A stretch of 64,000 nt of DNA from positions 620,001 to 684,000 of the forward strand of contig NZ_CP061296.1 in assembly GCF_018687555.1 (NCBI RefSeq), written 5' to 3'. The position numbers and the translations under genes are program-made. The notes below the pieces were generated by a model. That model did not search any database. It saw only the letters and a program-made list of their open reading frames with translations, and was not told the DNA's origin. Below, piece by piece: positions 19,616 to 28,841 of the stretch. Origin of the DNA: Polynucleobacter sp. MWH-P3-07-1 (GTDB lineage: Bacteria > Pseudomonadota > Gammaproteobacteria > Burkholderiales > Burkholderiaceae). The stretch's first letter is position 1; each line of letters begins with the position of its first letter.

Positions 19616-19996
19616 ATGGAAATTCCTACCCCTAAATTTCCCATTTAATTTCAACTAGTTAGCTGCACTGATAATGTTTTGTGTAAAACATGCGCAGTTG
19701 TATTTAGCTCGAGCCTGTGGCGGATCTGCCACATGAATCTATCAACTTGCTAGCTTGCCGTGCAAGCGTTTTTAGGCTACTTGGGCTGGCTTGTGTAGCT
19801 GAGCATTGCTGTTTGCAGCTTGTAGGGCTTGTACGCAAGTCTGCAGCTAGCCCAAAATGGGTTCTGTGGCCCTAGTTTTTCAGCTACGCAGTTTTTTTAG
19901 CCCAAGTACTTACAGATTTCAGCTGGTGATTTTGCGTCTATACCCACCTGCTGTAGTGTGATAAAGTGGATACACATTGGAGACACGGGAGGCAGC
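19583..19996. other. Gene-free region before the RHH-helicase operon
   Basis: No protein gene is supported in these 414 bases. It holds the recombinase operator-like repeat, three hairpins with a terminator, and a larger dyad (ACTTGGGCT at 19779-19787 facing AGCCCAAGT at 19899-19907) with AGCT- and CTGCAG-rich sequence between. The promoter for the downstream operon must lie in its right half; candidates are weak. Confidence 0.5.
19674..19773 (+). ncRNA. Candidate small RNA: three hairpins ending in a terminator
   Basis: In a region without genes, three perfect hairpins follow each other: ATGTTTT/AAAACAT (19674-19691), TGTGGC/GCCACA (19716-19733) and GCTTGC/GCAAGC followed by GTTTTT (19753-19773). 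The last is a classic rho-independent terminator, yet no gene on the plus strand ends here. A short transcript is one explanation; remnants of a deleted gene are another. No convincing promoter was found. Confidence 0.3.
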
Positions 19997-20179
19997 ATGA
20001 AAGACGCAGGAATGCGAATACGGGTTGAGCAGGACTTGCGAGAAGAGTTCATTGCCGCTTGCCAAACCCAACATACACCAGCAGCACAAGTGCTTCGCCA
20101 GTTTATGCGTGGCTTTGTTGAGCAGACTAAGACCAAGGCAACCAAAACTGAAACCAAAACCAAAAAGGCTGCGGCGTAA
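19997..20179 (+). CDS. Small ribbon-helix-helix DNA-binding protein
   Basis: The 60-residue protein has the pattern of a ribbon-helix-helix (Arc/MetJ/CopG-like) repressor: a short beta strand (GMRIRVEQ), then two helices (LREEFIAACQ and AAQVLRQFMRGFVEQ). It ends in a Thr/Lys/Ala-rich tail. The start at 19997 has GGGAGG five bases upstream; the frame extends 13 codons further but without a ribosome site. It is the first gene of the operon leading to the SNF2 helicase, Mod and Res genes, so it may control the restriction-like module. It could also be an antitoxin, but no toxin is recognised next to it. Confidence 0.75.
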   Translation: MKDAGMRIRVEQDLREEFIAACQTQHTPAAQVLRQFMRGFVEQTKTKATKTETKTKKAAA

Positions 20180-20181
20180 CT

Positions 20182-20739
20182 ATGACTCTTAGTGTTTGCC
20201 AAACATGTTTACTACTTCCAGTTGACTTAACACGCAGTGAATGTGCGGCTTGGGTTCAGGCATTTGGTTCAATAGCGGCTATTTTTGCGGCTATTTGGAT
20301 TGGAAATAGGCAAACTAGGTCTGTAATGCAACAAGCTAAAGATGCTAAGTTTGCAACTGCAGAGGCATTGTGCGAGCTGTCTAAAGCAGCGTTCAACCTC
20401 CAAAAACACTTTGAAAAGAATTTGAGTTGTAGGGATGCTGTACACGAAGCTGGAGAAACAGGGTTGGTGTTCGATATGGCAATGCTTGAAGGGCTTGAAA
20501 AATCCCTAGCTGCAATTCAGTTTGATCAACTGCCTGCATCACTTGTGCGGCTAGCCCTCATATTGTCATCAAGTGTCACTCAATTACGGATGAAGGTGCA
20601 AGTTGCCATTAGGCTACATAGAGAAATGGATGCCGCTGCATTTGATGATTTTTTTGAAACTCTAAAAAAGATAACTGCATCACTTGATTTAACTATTGCA
20701 GACATTGAGACTGAAATGAGAAAGATTAAGGGTCCATAA
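20182..20739 (+). CDS. One-helix membrane protein of unknown function
   Basis: This 185-residue protein starts three bases after the stop of the RHH gene and ends six bases before the helicase gene. A single membrane segment is visible near residues 22-41 (AAWVQAFGSIAAIFAAIWIG). The rest is helical and probably cytoplasmic, with a predicted helical bundle (for example FDDFFETLKKITASLDLTIADIETEM). Its tight linkage to the helicase suggests a part in the same system, for example membrane anchoring. I do not recognise the family. Confidence 0.75.
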   Translation: MTLSVCQTCLLLPVDLTRSECAAWVQAFGSIAAIFAAIWIGNRQTRSVMQQAKDAKFATAEALCELSKAAFNLQKHFEKNLSCRDAVHEAGETGLVFDMAMLEGLEKSLAAIQFDQLPASLVRLALILSSSVTQLRMKVQVAIRLHREMDAAAFDDFFETLKKITASLDLTIADIETEMRKIKGP

Positions 20740-20745
20740 CAAACT

Positions 20746-23604
20746 ATGCGCCCGTACTCATCCTATCAGTCGAAGCTATTTGCCACGCAACTTACGTTGA
20801 GGCAACCAGCTAACAGCATTGACAAGCTCAGTCATGCAATAGCCTCAGCACGAGTTGACTTGAATCCACATCAAGTTGATGCGGCGTTGTTTGCTGTTCG
20901 CAGTCCGCTAAGCAAGGGTGTAATTCTTGCTGATGAAGTTGGCTTGGGAAAAACAATTGAAGCAGGTATTGTCATTTCGCAAAAGTGGGCTGAACGTAAA
21001 CGCAAGCTGTTAATCATTGCGCCCGCAACATTGCGTAAGCAGTGGCAACAGGAGTTGATGGACAAGTTCAACATTCCAAGCACTATTTTGGAATATGGCA
21101 CGTACAAGCAATTAAGAAAAGAAGGCACCTTGCTAAGTGGCAACAGCCTACTAATCTGCTCGTACAACTTTGCCGCATCAAAAGCTGATGTGCTTGAAGG
21201 TGTTGCTTGGGATTTGGTTGTTGTTGATGAAGCGCACAGGCTGCGTAACGTTTACAAGGTTGGCAACAAAATGGCATCTGCAATTGCAGGTGTTGTAGCT
21301 GATGTGCCCAAGTTGCTTCTTACGGCTACGCCATTGCAAAACAGTTTGCTTGAGCTGTATGGATTGGTGAGCATCATCGACCCGCATGTGTTTGGCGACA
21401 TTACTAGCTTTAAAGAGCAGTACATACGTGGCGTGAATGAAAACTTACGCAACTCAAGGCTGAAAGAGCGCATCAAGCCGTTCTGTCAGCGCACACTCCG
21501 CAAGCAAGTGCTTGAGTACATCAAGTTCACACAGCGTGTGGCAATGACAGAAGAATTTGTCCCAAGCGATGACGAACACAAGTTGTATGAGCAAGTGTCA
21601 GCGTACTTACAGCGTGAAAAATTAAATGCACTTCCACGTAGCCAGCGCACACTGATGACACTTGTGCTGCGTAAGCTGCTTGCTTCTAGTAGCTACGCTA
21701 TTGCAGCAACACTACAAAAGCTGGTTGAGCGCCTTGAACAAACTCAAGCTCGTCAAAGTGTTTTAGAGCTACTTGACGGCGAGATTGAAGGGCTTGACGA
21801 GTTAGCAGATGAAATTGGTGCTGATGCAGTTGAAGAAGCAAGCGGCAAGTTAACGGCAGAAGAGTTGCAAGACTTGCGCCTTGAGCTAGCTGAGCTAAGA
21901 GACTATGCAAAACTTGCAAGCGGCATACGTGACAACGCTAAAGGAGCGGCCTTACAAAAGGTACTAGCTACGGCATTTGAGAAGCTGCAAGGCATTGGTG
22001 CAGCAAAGAAGGCAGTAATCTTTACGGAATCAACACGTACACAGCGTTACTTAGCTGAATTGCTTTCGCAGTCTGGTTACGAAGGCAAGATTTGCATGAT
22101 GAACGGGACAAACACAGACCCGCAATCAAAAGCAATTTACGCTGAATGGGCAAAAAAACATGCAGGAAGTGACAAGCTATCAGGTTCAAAAACAGCTGAC
22201 ATGAAGGCTGCAATTGTTGAACACTTTAGAGACACAGCCACAATTTTGATTGCAACTGAAAGTGCGGCAGAGGGTGTTAACTTGCAGTTCTGCTCACTTG
22301 TTGTTAATTTTGATTTGCCGTGGAATCCGCAGCGAGTTGAGCAGCGCATTGGACGTTGTCATCGCTACGGTCAAAAATTTGACGTAGTTGTCGTTAACTT
22401 TTTGAATAAGCGCAACGCAGCCGACCAGCGTGTATATCAGTTGCTTGCTGAAAAGTTTAAGTTGTTTGACGGTGTGTTTGGCGCTAGTGATGAAGTACTT
22501 GGTGTTATTGAAAACGGTGTGGATATTGAAAAACGAATCGCCAGCGTTTATCAAACATGCCGTACAGAAACCGAAATCCAGTCGGCATTTGACGAAATAC
22601 AGCAAGAGCTGGATGAGCAAATCAAAGCGGCACTTGAAACAACACGTTTAAAGTTACTTGAGAACTTTGACGAAGAAGTAAATGCACGTTTAAAAGTTAG
22701 CCACGACCAAACAAAGGCAATGCTTGATAAACGTAGCAGTCTTATGCTAATGCTTGCTAAAGCAGAGTTAGCTGATGTTGCAGAGTTTGAAGGTAATGGC
22801 ACTGTGTTTAACTTGCACAGTAGCCCAAATAACAGTGGTGCAGCAGTAGGCATGTACAACTTTGATTGGCGGGCTGCTGACAGCAAGGACCAGCACTTCT
22901 TTGCGGAAACAAGCCCTCTTGCAAGTTGGGTTGTGAACAATGCGCTTGGGCGAGACTTTGATAGCAGCGTTACGCTTGAGCTTGACTACAACGCATACCC
23001 ATTCAAAGTAAGCGCACTTGAGCCTTACATAGGTAATAGTGGTTGGGTGGCTGCTGAGAAGATTACCGTTAGTAGCGTTGAAGATGAAGATTTCTTGGCT
23101 ATCACTGCGGTTACAGACGCGGGTGAAGTTCTGGATGCTGAGTTATCGGAACGGTTAATGGCGATACATTGCAGAACTGTTTCTGATTGCAACAGTCAAA
23201 TGCCTAAAGTGCAGCTTGAAAAGACAATCGCTAAGCAACGTGATGCAGTAGCGAGGCAACTGGACGAGCGTAATGCCGTTTACTTTGATGAAGAGACTGG
23301 CAAGTTGGATAGCTGGGCAGATGATTTGAAGTTTGGTCTTGAAACTGAAATCAAGCAGCTAGACAAAGACATAAAAGAGGCAAAGAAAGCAGCGTCTGTG
23401 TCAATGTCTCTTGCTTCAAAACTAGAACATCAAAAACGATTACGTGAGCTTGAACAGAGTAGGAATGCTAAGCGCAGGAGCTTGTACGAAGCGCAAGACA
23501 GTATTGATGAACAACGTGATACGTTGATTAAAAAAGTTGAAAAACAATTGCAATGCACAGTGAGCAACACAAAACTTTTCGCTGTGCGATGGAGCTTGAA
23601 CTAA
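20746..23604 (+). CDS. SNF2-family helicase (DrmD-like size and layout)
   Basis: This 952-residue protein is an SF2 ATPase of the SNF2 type that should translocate along double-stranded DNA. Motifs seen are Walker A in ADEVGLGKTIEAG (residues 66-70), DEAH at 161-164, TATP at 193-196 and, in the second RecA domain, QRVEQRIGRCHRYGQ at about 529-543. The final 300 residues are rich in charged helices and likely coiled coil (EIKQLDKDIKEAKKA). No nuclease motif was recognised. SNF2 helicases of this kind occur next to methyltransferases in defence loci, including DISARM class 1 (DrmD). The methyltransferase start codon follows its stop directly. Confidence 0.88.
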   Translation: MRPYSSYQSKLFATQLTLRQPANSIDKLSHAIASARVDLNPHQVDAALFAVRSPLSKGVILADEVGLGKTIEAGIVISQKWAERKRKLLIIAPATLRKQWQQELMDKFNIPSTILEYGTYKQLRKEGTLLSGNSLLICSYNFAASKADVLEGVAWDLVVVDEAHRLRNVYKVGNKMASAIAGVVADVPKLLLTATPLQNSLLELYGLVSIIDPHVFGDITSFKEQYIRGVNENLRNSRLKERIKPFCQRTLRKQVLEYIKFTQRVAMTEEFVPSDDEHKLYEQVSAYLQREKLNALPRSQRTLMTLVLRKLLASSSYAIAATLQKLVERLEQTQARQSVLELLDGEIEGLDELADEIGADAVEEASGKLTAEELQDLRLELAELRDYAKLASGIRDNAKGAALQKVLATAFEKLQGIGAAKKAVIFTESTRTQRYLAELLSQSGYEGKICMMNGTNTDPQSKAIYAEWAKKHAGSDKLSGSKTADMKAAIVEHFRDTATILIATESAAEGVNLQFCSLVVNFDLPWNPQRVEQRIGRCHRYGQKFDVVVVNFLNKRNAADQRVYQLLAEKFKLFDGVFGASDEVLGVIENGVDIEKRIASVYQTCRTETEIQSAFDEIQQELDEQIKAALETTRLKLLENFDEEVNARLKVSHDQTKAMLDKRSSLMLMLAKAELADVAEFEGNGTVFNLHSSPNNSGAAVGMYNFDWRAADSKDQHFFAETSPLASWVVNNALGRDFDSSVTLELDYNAYPFKVSALEPYIGNSGWVAAEKITVSSVEDEDFLAITAVTDAGEVLDAELSERLMAIHCRTVSDCNSQMPKVQLEKTIAKQRDAVARQLDERNAVYFDEETGKLDSWADDLKFGLETEIKQLDKDIKEAKKAASVSMSLASKLEHQKRLRELEQSRNAKRRSLYEAQDSIDEQRDTLIKKVEKQLQCTVSNTKLFAVRWSLN

Positions 23605-25295
23605 ATGACAAAAAAACAAAAACTAGAGTTAACTTGGATTGGTAAGGATGATGTTGCCAAATTGGAGCCGCGCATACTTATTGAAGATGCAGAGCTTTCC
23701 TATCATGCGTCAAGCGCCGCGCTGATTCAGATTTGTTTGATAACAAGCTGATTTTTGGTGACAACCTGCTGGCTTTAAAGGCTTTGGAGCAAGAGTATGC
23801 AGGTAATGTGAAATGTGTCTTTATTGATCCGCCTTATAACACTGGTTCAGCTTTTGAGCACTACGACGATGGTATTGAGCATTCACTTTGGCTTAGCCTA
23901 ATTCGCGACAGGCTAATCATCATTAAAAATTTGTTAAGTGCTGATGGAACATTGTGGATAACGATTGATGATAACGAGGCTCATTATCTGAAAGTTTTAA
24001 GTGATGAAATTTTTGGAAGAAATAATTTCTTGGCTAACGTCATCTGGGAAAAAGCTGACAGCCCAAGAATGGATGCCAAAACCTTCTCAACACGGCATGA
24101 CCATGTTTTGGTTTACTGTAAAGACATTAATTCAGTCAATCTAAATCGTCTTGAAAATCCTGAAGAAAAGCAAGCCCATTACAACAAGATTGATGAGAGC
24201 GGAAGGCGTTACTATTTGAAGCCGTTGAGGGCTATGGGCGGTCAAGGCGACAGCAGGGAAGCTCGTCCATCCCTTTACTATGCATTAATAGCCCCAGATG
24301 GTACGGAAGTTTTCCCAAAAAAACAAGATGGAACTGATGGTGCTTGGCGCTGGCAAAAAAGTAAGGTCGAAGTGGAAAAAAGTCGAATCGAATGGATTAA
24401 AACAAAAAATGGATGGAGTGCAAATTCACGTTTGTATTTAGATACCTCCAATGGTAGACCTCCAGAAACTATTTGGTTTAATAATGAAGTAGGAACAAAT
24501 AGAACCTCAAAGGCTGAGATTAAAAATTTGCAGTTAGGTGAGAAATCATTTGATACACCAAAGCCAGAAAAACTTCTGCAAAGAATATTACAAATTTCAA
24601 CAAATGAAGGTGATTTGATACTTGATTCATTTGCTGGCTCTGGAACCACAGGTGCAGTTGCGCACAAAATGAAGCGACGCTGGATAATGATTGAATTAGG
24701 TGAGCACTGCCATACGCATGTAATACCTAGGATGAAAAAGGTAATTGACGGTGATGATGGAGGAGGAATTTCTGATTCTTGTGAATGGAAAGGTGGTGGT
24801 GGGTTCCGTTACTACAAACTTGCACCGTCACTGCTTGCTAAAGACAAATGGGACAACTGGGTTATTAACAAAGACTACGATGCCAACATGCTTGCTGCTG
24901 CCGTGTGTAAGCATGAAGGCTTTACGTATAGTCCGAGCGAAACTGAATGGTGGGCACATGGATACAGCACTGAAACAGATTTCATTTACGTCACAACTCA
25001 AACGTTGACGGAAGAGCAATTGCTTGCATTGAGTGAGGATGTGGGAAATGAACGCACATTACTTGTTTGTTGTGCTGCTTTCAAAGCTAGTGCAGCAATG
25101 CTAAGCGACAAGCTATCAAACCTAACGCTCAAAAAGATGCCACATGCACTTCTATCGAAGTGTGAATGGGGCAAAGACGACTACAGCTTGAGCATTTCCA
25201 AATTGCCAGTAGCGGTGCAGGATGATGACGAGCAAGAAGCAGCTCCCAAAAAGAAAGCAGCTAAAAAAGAAGCTGACTTGTTTGGCGAAGAATAA
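23605..25295 (+). pseudogene. Beta-class type III-like DNA methyltransferase (Mod), frameshifted near the 5' end
   Basis: Codons from ATG 23605 give a family-like N-terminus (KLELTWIGKDDVAKLEPRI, then SYHA), but the frame then closes after 23745. The rest continues from about 23709 in the -1 frame (KRRADSDLFDNKLIFGDNLLALKALEQ) to 25295. Either one base was lost near 23711-23713 or two bases (GT at 23709-23710) were gained. The downstream part keeps DPPYNTGSAF (catalytic) before FAGSGTTGAV (AdoMet), the beta-class order of N6-adenine methyltransferases, with a target-recognition region between. It ends in a Lys/Ala-rich tail. A sequencing error, a true inactivation, or restart at TTG 23733 are all possible. 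Confidence 0.82.
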
Positions 25296-25306
25296 AGAGA
25301 GCAAAC

Positions 25307-28063
25307 ATGACAGCCTTCTACAGCCTTAACGAACAATCCAAACGCAGTGTGAACGCAATCAGTTCACGCCTTAGCCTTCGTCAACCTCAGCGTGATAGCC
25401 TTGAAATATTGGCGCACATACTTGAGAAAAATCCACCCGTAAAAGGTGGTGACTTAGTTGCTGAACTTGCCAAGGTGCAAGAAGCGTATCCAAATGTTGC
25501 TAGCTTCGACCGTGAGTTTGTTTCACTGTGTTTTGCATTAGCTACGGGTGTTGGTAAAACACGTTTGATGGGTGCATTTATGGCACTGCTGTACACGCAG
25601 TACGGGGTGCGTAACTTCTTTGTGCTTGCGCCTAACTTAACCATTTACAACAAGCTGATTACAGACTTTTCGCCTGCATCACCTAAGTACGTGCTGAATG
25701 GCTTGCAGGAATTTGCCAACAATCCACCTCTAGTTATTACTGGTGACAACTATGACAGTGGCATTGACGTTGGCAGTGGCAGACTAAACCAAGATGAAGT
25801 AACTATTAACGTCTTCAACGTCGCCAAGATTAGTAGTGAAGTGCGTGGTGGCAAAGCGCCTCGTATCAAACGCTTGAGCGAATACATTGGACAGAGCTAC
25901 TTTGAGTACCTAGCTAGCCTTGAAGACTTGGTAATGATTATGGATGAAAGCCATCGTTACCGCGCTAGCGCAGGCTTCAAAGCGATTAACGAATTAAAGC
26001 CAATGCTTGGCTTGGAGTTGACTGCTACGCCTCAAATTGAGAGTAGCACAACACCTGAGCGTTTTAAAAACGTTATTTACGATTACCCCTTAGCCAATGC
26101 AATTGCTGATGGCTTTGTAAAAGAACCCGCCGTTGCAACACGCGAAGACTTTAACGCTGACAACTATGGCGAAGAAGAGCTTGAAGACTTGAAAATTCGT
26201 GACGGTGTAGTTGTACACGAAGACACAAAGATTGAGCTGGCTACTTTTGCACGTAACCACAACTTGCCAATCGTTAAGCCATTTATGCTTGTTGTGGCTA
26301 AAGACACAACACATGCGGACAACATTGTTGAGCGCATTAAACGTGATGACTTTTTTGGTGGGCGCTATAAAGATAAAGTCATTACAGTGCACTCAAACCA
26401 AAAAGGCACAGAGAGTGATGAAACCATTGCCCGTTTGCTTGCAGTGGAAGACCCAACCGAGCCAACAGAAATTGTTGTGCACGTGGATAAATTGAAAGAA
26501 GGCTGGGACGTTCGTAACCTCTACACCATCGTTCCGCTTCGTGCTGCTAATTCGTCAACGCTTGTTGAGCAAAGTATTGGGCGTGGCTTGCGATTGCCGT
26601 ACGGTAAACGCATGGGTGTTGCAGCAGTAGACCGCCTAACCATTGTGGCGCACGATAAGTTCGATGCCATCATTAACGAGGCTAACAAGCCAGGTTCAAT
26701 CATCCGTGCTGTTGTTCGCATTGGCAAGGACATTAATTTGGTTGGGAAGAAGGCTGTAACAGTAACAAATACTGCAATTGAACAGTTAATCGGTCGTCCC
26801 ACTGTTCAGCCTGTGCCATCGCAGCAGTTTGATTTGGGAGTGCAAGCTAAGCCCGCACTTACAACGCGAGAAGAACAAACTGTTGTGAATTTGATTGTTG
26901 AGGCAATTAAGGAAAACGAGCGCAGGGTTACGGATGTTCCAAACCTTGAAGCGTTGATTAAGCCTGACGTTCAAGCTCGCATCGCCAAGAAAGTGACTGA
27001 GGCATACGAGACAACGTATCAACCAGCACAAGCTGAGTTTGCTGAAACAAGCACTATGCCTGACATTGCCGCTATTGTTAAAGACAGCTTGAAGCGTTAT
27101 TTGGACTTGAACATCGGCATTCCCCGTATCAGTGTTCGACCGAAGGGCACAGTACGCACGGGATTTAAAGACTTTGAGCTTGATACCAGCGCAGTCAATC
27201 AGCAGCCTGTAGACCAAAACATCCTTATCCAACATCTACGTACTAGTGACAGGTCGAAGATTCATGCCGACTTGGCATACGCAACAGAAGAGCGTTTTGA
27301 GGACTACATCGTCCGTAACTTAGTGGACTTTGACGACATCAGCTACGACGAACATGCTGACATTTTGTACAAACTCTCAAGCCAAGTTGTTGCAAAGTTG
27401 CGTAGCTACTTGAGTGCAGATGCGGAAGTGCTAAACGTTATCCAATTCAATCAGCGCCAATTTGCAACGTATATCCATTCCCAAATGCAAGCGCATTGGT
27501 GGCAAGAAGCTGACGAAGGCTATGAAGTAACAGTTAGCCGTGGCTACCAAACGTTTACTGATACAAGCTATTCAGCAGATGGCAATGAGAAACTGCGTAA
27601 CGTGCATCAACCCCTTGCAACTGGTGAGCGTGACAGGATTGGCGGAATGTTATTTGGTGGCTTTGAACGCTGTTCGTATCCAGTTCAAAAATTTAGCAGC
27701 GATAGCGAGCGTATGTTTGCTAGCTTGCTGGAAAAGGATTTGGACGCAATGAAATGGTTTAAGCCAACCCGCGACCAATTTGCCATTAGCTACCGTGATG
27801 CAAGTGGCAGCACTGCAACGTATGAACCAGACTTTGTTGTGGAGACAGCCACGCACAAGTACATAGTCGAGCCTAAGCAAGCAAGTTTAATTAATGATGT
27901 AAACGTTCAAGCCAAGAAGCAAGCTGCTGTTACTTGGTGTGAGAACGCTAGTAAACATGAGTTGAGTAATGGCGGTAAAGAGTGGTCATATGTCCTTGTC
28001 CCCCATACTGCAATATTGCCTAGTGCAACATTAATTGGATTAGTTAAGCAGTTCGGCGCTTAG
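25307..28063 (+). CDS. Type III-like restriction endonuclease subunit (Res)
   Basis: This 918-residue protein combines an SF2 helicase and a C-terminal nuclease. Walker A is GVGKT at residues 81-85, DESH at about 213-216, TATP near 240 and the motif VI-like EQSIGRGLRLPYGKR near 421. Near the C-terminus YEPDFVVETATHKYIVEPKQ (about 839-858) is a PD-(D/E)xK nuclease motif. It starts 11 bases after the Mod stop, as in type III restriction operons, where Res needs Mod to recognise DNA. If Mod is truly inactive, Res may be silent or may act with the SNF2 helicase. The gene is intact. Confidence 0.88.
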   Translation: MTAFYSLNEQSKRSVNAISSRLSLRQPQRDSLEILAHILEKNPPVKGGDLVAELAKVQEAYPNVASFDREFVSLCFALATGVGKTRLMGAFMALLYTQYGVRNFFVLAPNLTIYNKLITDFSPASPKYVLNGLQEFANNPPLVITGDNYDSGIDVGSGRLNQDEVTINVFNVAKISSEVRGGKAPRIKRLSEYIGQSYFEYLASLEDLVMIMDESHRYRASAGFKAINELKPMLGLELTATPQIESSTTPERFKNVIYDYPLANAIADGFVKEPAVATREDFNADNYGEEELEDLKIRDGVVVHEDTKIELATFARNHNLPIVKPFMLVVAKDTTHADNIVERIKRDDFFGGRYKDKVITVHSNQKGTESDETIARLLAVEDPTEPTEIVVHVDKLKEGWDVRNLYTIVPLRAANSSTLVEQSIGRGLRLPYGKRMGVAAVDRLTIVAHDKFDAIINEANKPGSIIRAVVRIGKDINLVGKKAVTVTNTAIEQLIGRPTVQPVPSQQFDLGVQAKPALTTREEQTVVNLIVEAIKENERRVTDVPNLEALIKPDVQARIAKKVTEAYETTYQPAQAEFAETSTMPDIAAIVKDSLKRYLDLNIGIPRISVRPKGTVRTGFKDFELDTSAVNQQPVDQNILIQHLRTSDRSKIHADLAYATEERFEDYIVRNLVDFDDISYDEHADILYKLSSQVVAKLRSYLSADAEVLNVIQFNQRQFATYIHSQMQAHWWQEADEGYEVTVSRGYQTFTDTSYSADGNEKLRNVHQPLATGERDRIGGMLFGGFERCSYPVQKFSSDSERMFASLLEKDLDAMKWFKPTRDQFAISYRDASGSTATYEPDFVVETATHKYIVEPKQASLINDVNVQAKKQAAVTWCENASKHELSNGGKEWSYVLVPHTAILPSATLIGLVKQFGA

Positions 28064-28079
28064 TTACCTAGAGTTAATT

Positions 28080-28111
28080 AGCTCTTCAAACATAAATAAG
28101 TTTGGAGAGCT
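28080..28111 (+). promoter_or_regulatory. Hairpin covering the ribosome site of the 32-codon ORF
   Basis: AGCTCTTCAAAC (28080-28091) pairs with GTTTGGAGAGCT (28100-28111), 11 of 12 bases, around ATAAATAA. The 3' arm contains GGAGAG, the ribosome site of the small ORF at 28115. Folding would hide that site, so translation of the small ORF and its coupled partner may be controlled by RNA structure or by ribosomes arriving from Res. Confidence 0.5.
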
Positions 28112-28114
28112 GAT

Positions 28115-28213
28115 ATGAAAATAATTAAAATACGACCGAACCCAAACGCCAAACTCAATACCAAAACATCCCCACTGACTAGCCAAAACCCCACGTGGGA
28201 AGCTAGTTTATGA
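28115..28213 (+). CDS. 32-residue small ORF coupled to the next gene
   Basis: ATG 28115 is preceded by GGAGAG at good spacing. The 32 residues (MKIIKIRPNPNAKLNTKTS then PLTSQNPTWEASL) are polar and basic, without a membrane segment. Its TGA overlaps the ATG of the next gene (ATGA at 28210-28213), which suggests translational coupling. It may be a leader peptide or a real small protein of the module. The evidence is the ribosome site and the overlap only. Confidence 0.5.
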   Translation: MKIIKIRPNPNAKLNTKTSPLTSQNPTWEASL

Positions 28214-28764
28214 GCGCAGTAGAGCGTGATAAAGACTTATGGAAGTTTCTAGTGGTAGCAGCGGATTCCAAGCTAACAATTCGTGATATCAAGCGGCTGA
28301 CTAAAAGCAAGTCCCTTTTCCAAGTCAAGCAACTAAAAGCCAATCCCAACAAAGACGTTGCAGAAATGCTGAATGTAATTGGCATGGCTTTGGACTGCAT
28401 TCACATTCAGGGCGACTTTGCACGCAAGTTCAAAGTTTATAGGGTTGATCCCAACGCGATTTCAACCTTTTACTCGGTAGCTGACCCAGCCTTCATCGCT
28501 GCACTTGAACTCGACCCCTATCAATATGCCGAGCTAGCTGCTTGTATAGCTGTAATGGTCGGAGTGATGGCTGTATGGGAAAAGACTGACGAAATGCTGG
28601 AAGACTTTAGGCGGGTATACACAGAAGCTAATACTGCCAAGATTGAATTGAGCGTATTAAAGCATGAATTTCAACATCTTCACTTGATGCGCAACAAGCT
28701 GGGTAATACGGCTTTTAAGGATGCAATGGCAAGTGTTGAGCGTTTGACCAAGTCCAAGTGGTAA
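28210..28764 (+). CDS. Orphan helical protein at the end of the module, 184 residues
   Basis: I do not recognise this protein. It is predicted to be mostly alpha-helical, with a hydrophobic stretch near residues 108-123 (AELAACIAVMVGVMAVW) that could be a buried helix or a membrane segment. The C-terminal half looks amphipathic (IELSVLKHEFQHLHLMRNKLG). It is coupled to the small ORF and is the last gene before the second palindrome, so it belongs to the helicase-Mod-Res operon by position. Its N-terminal 60 residues are Lys-rich and may bind nucleic acid; that is speculative. Confidence 0.75.
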   Translation: MSAVERDKDLWKFLVVAADSKLTIRDIKRLTKSKSLFQVKQLKANPNKDVAEMLNVIGMALDCIHIQGDFARKFKVYRVDPNAISTFYSVADPAFIAALELDPYQYAELAACIAVMVGVMAVWEKTDEMLEDFRRVYTEANTAKIELSVLKHEFQHLHLMRNKLGNTAFKDAMASVERLTKSKW

Positions 28765-28803
28765 TGGGCTACAGCGGGGCCTTGGTGGGTCATGAGTCAA
28801 AGT

Positions 28804-28824
28804 GCTCTATTGGTTCAATAGAGC
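28804..28824 (+). other. Perfect 9-bp hairpin after the module
   Basis: GCTCTATTG and CAATAGAGC pair perfectly around GTT, 40 bases after the last module gene. There is no T-run, so it is more an RNA-stabilising 3' hairpin or a factor-dependent terminator than a classic one. Confidence 0.45.
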
Positions 28825-28841
28825 GGTTTGAAACCCTCATA

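Noticed and set aside
23608..23622. Phase variation of Mod through the A-tract after the start codon
   Set aside because: The run of seven A is short, and the frame is family-like through and beyond it up to about 23706, so the frameshift lies downstream and not in this tract.
20746..25295. DISARM class 1 system
   Set aside because: An SNF2 helicase and a methyltransferase are present, but no DrmA, DrmB or DrmC homologue is seen within the window, and a type III-like Res is there instead.
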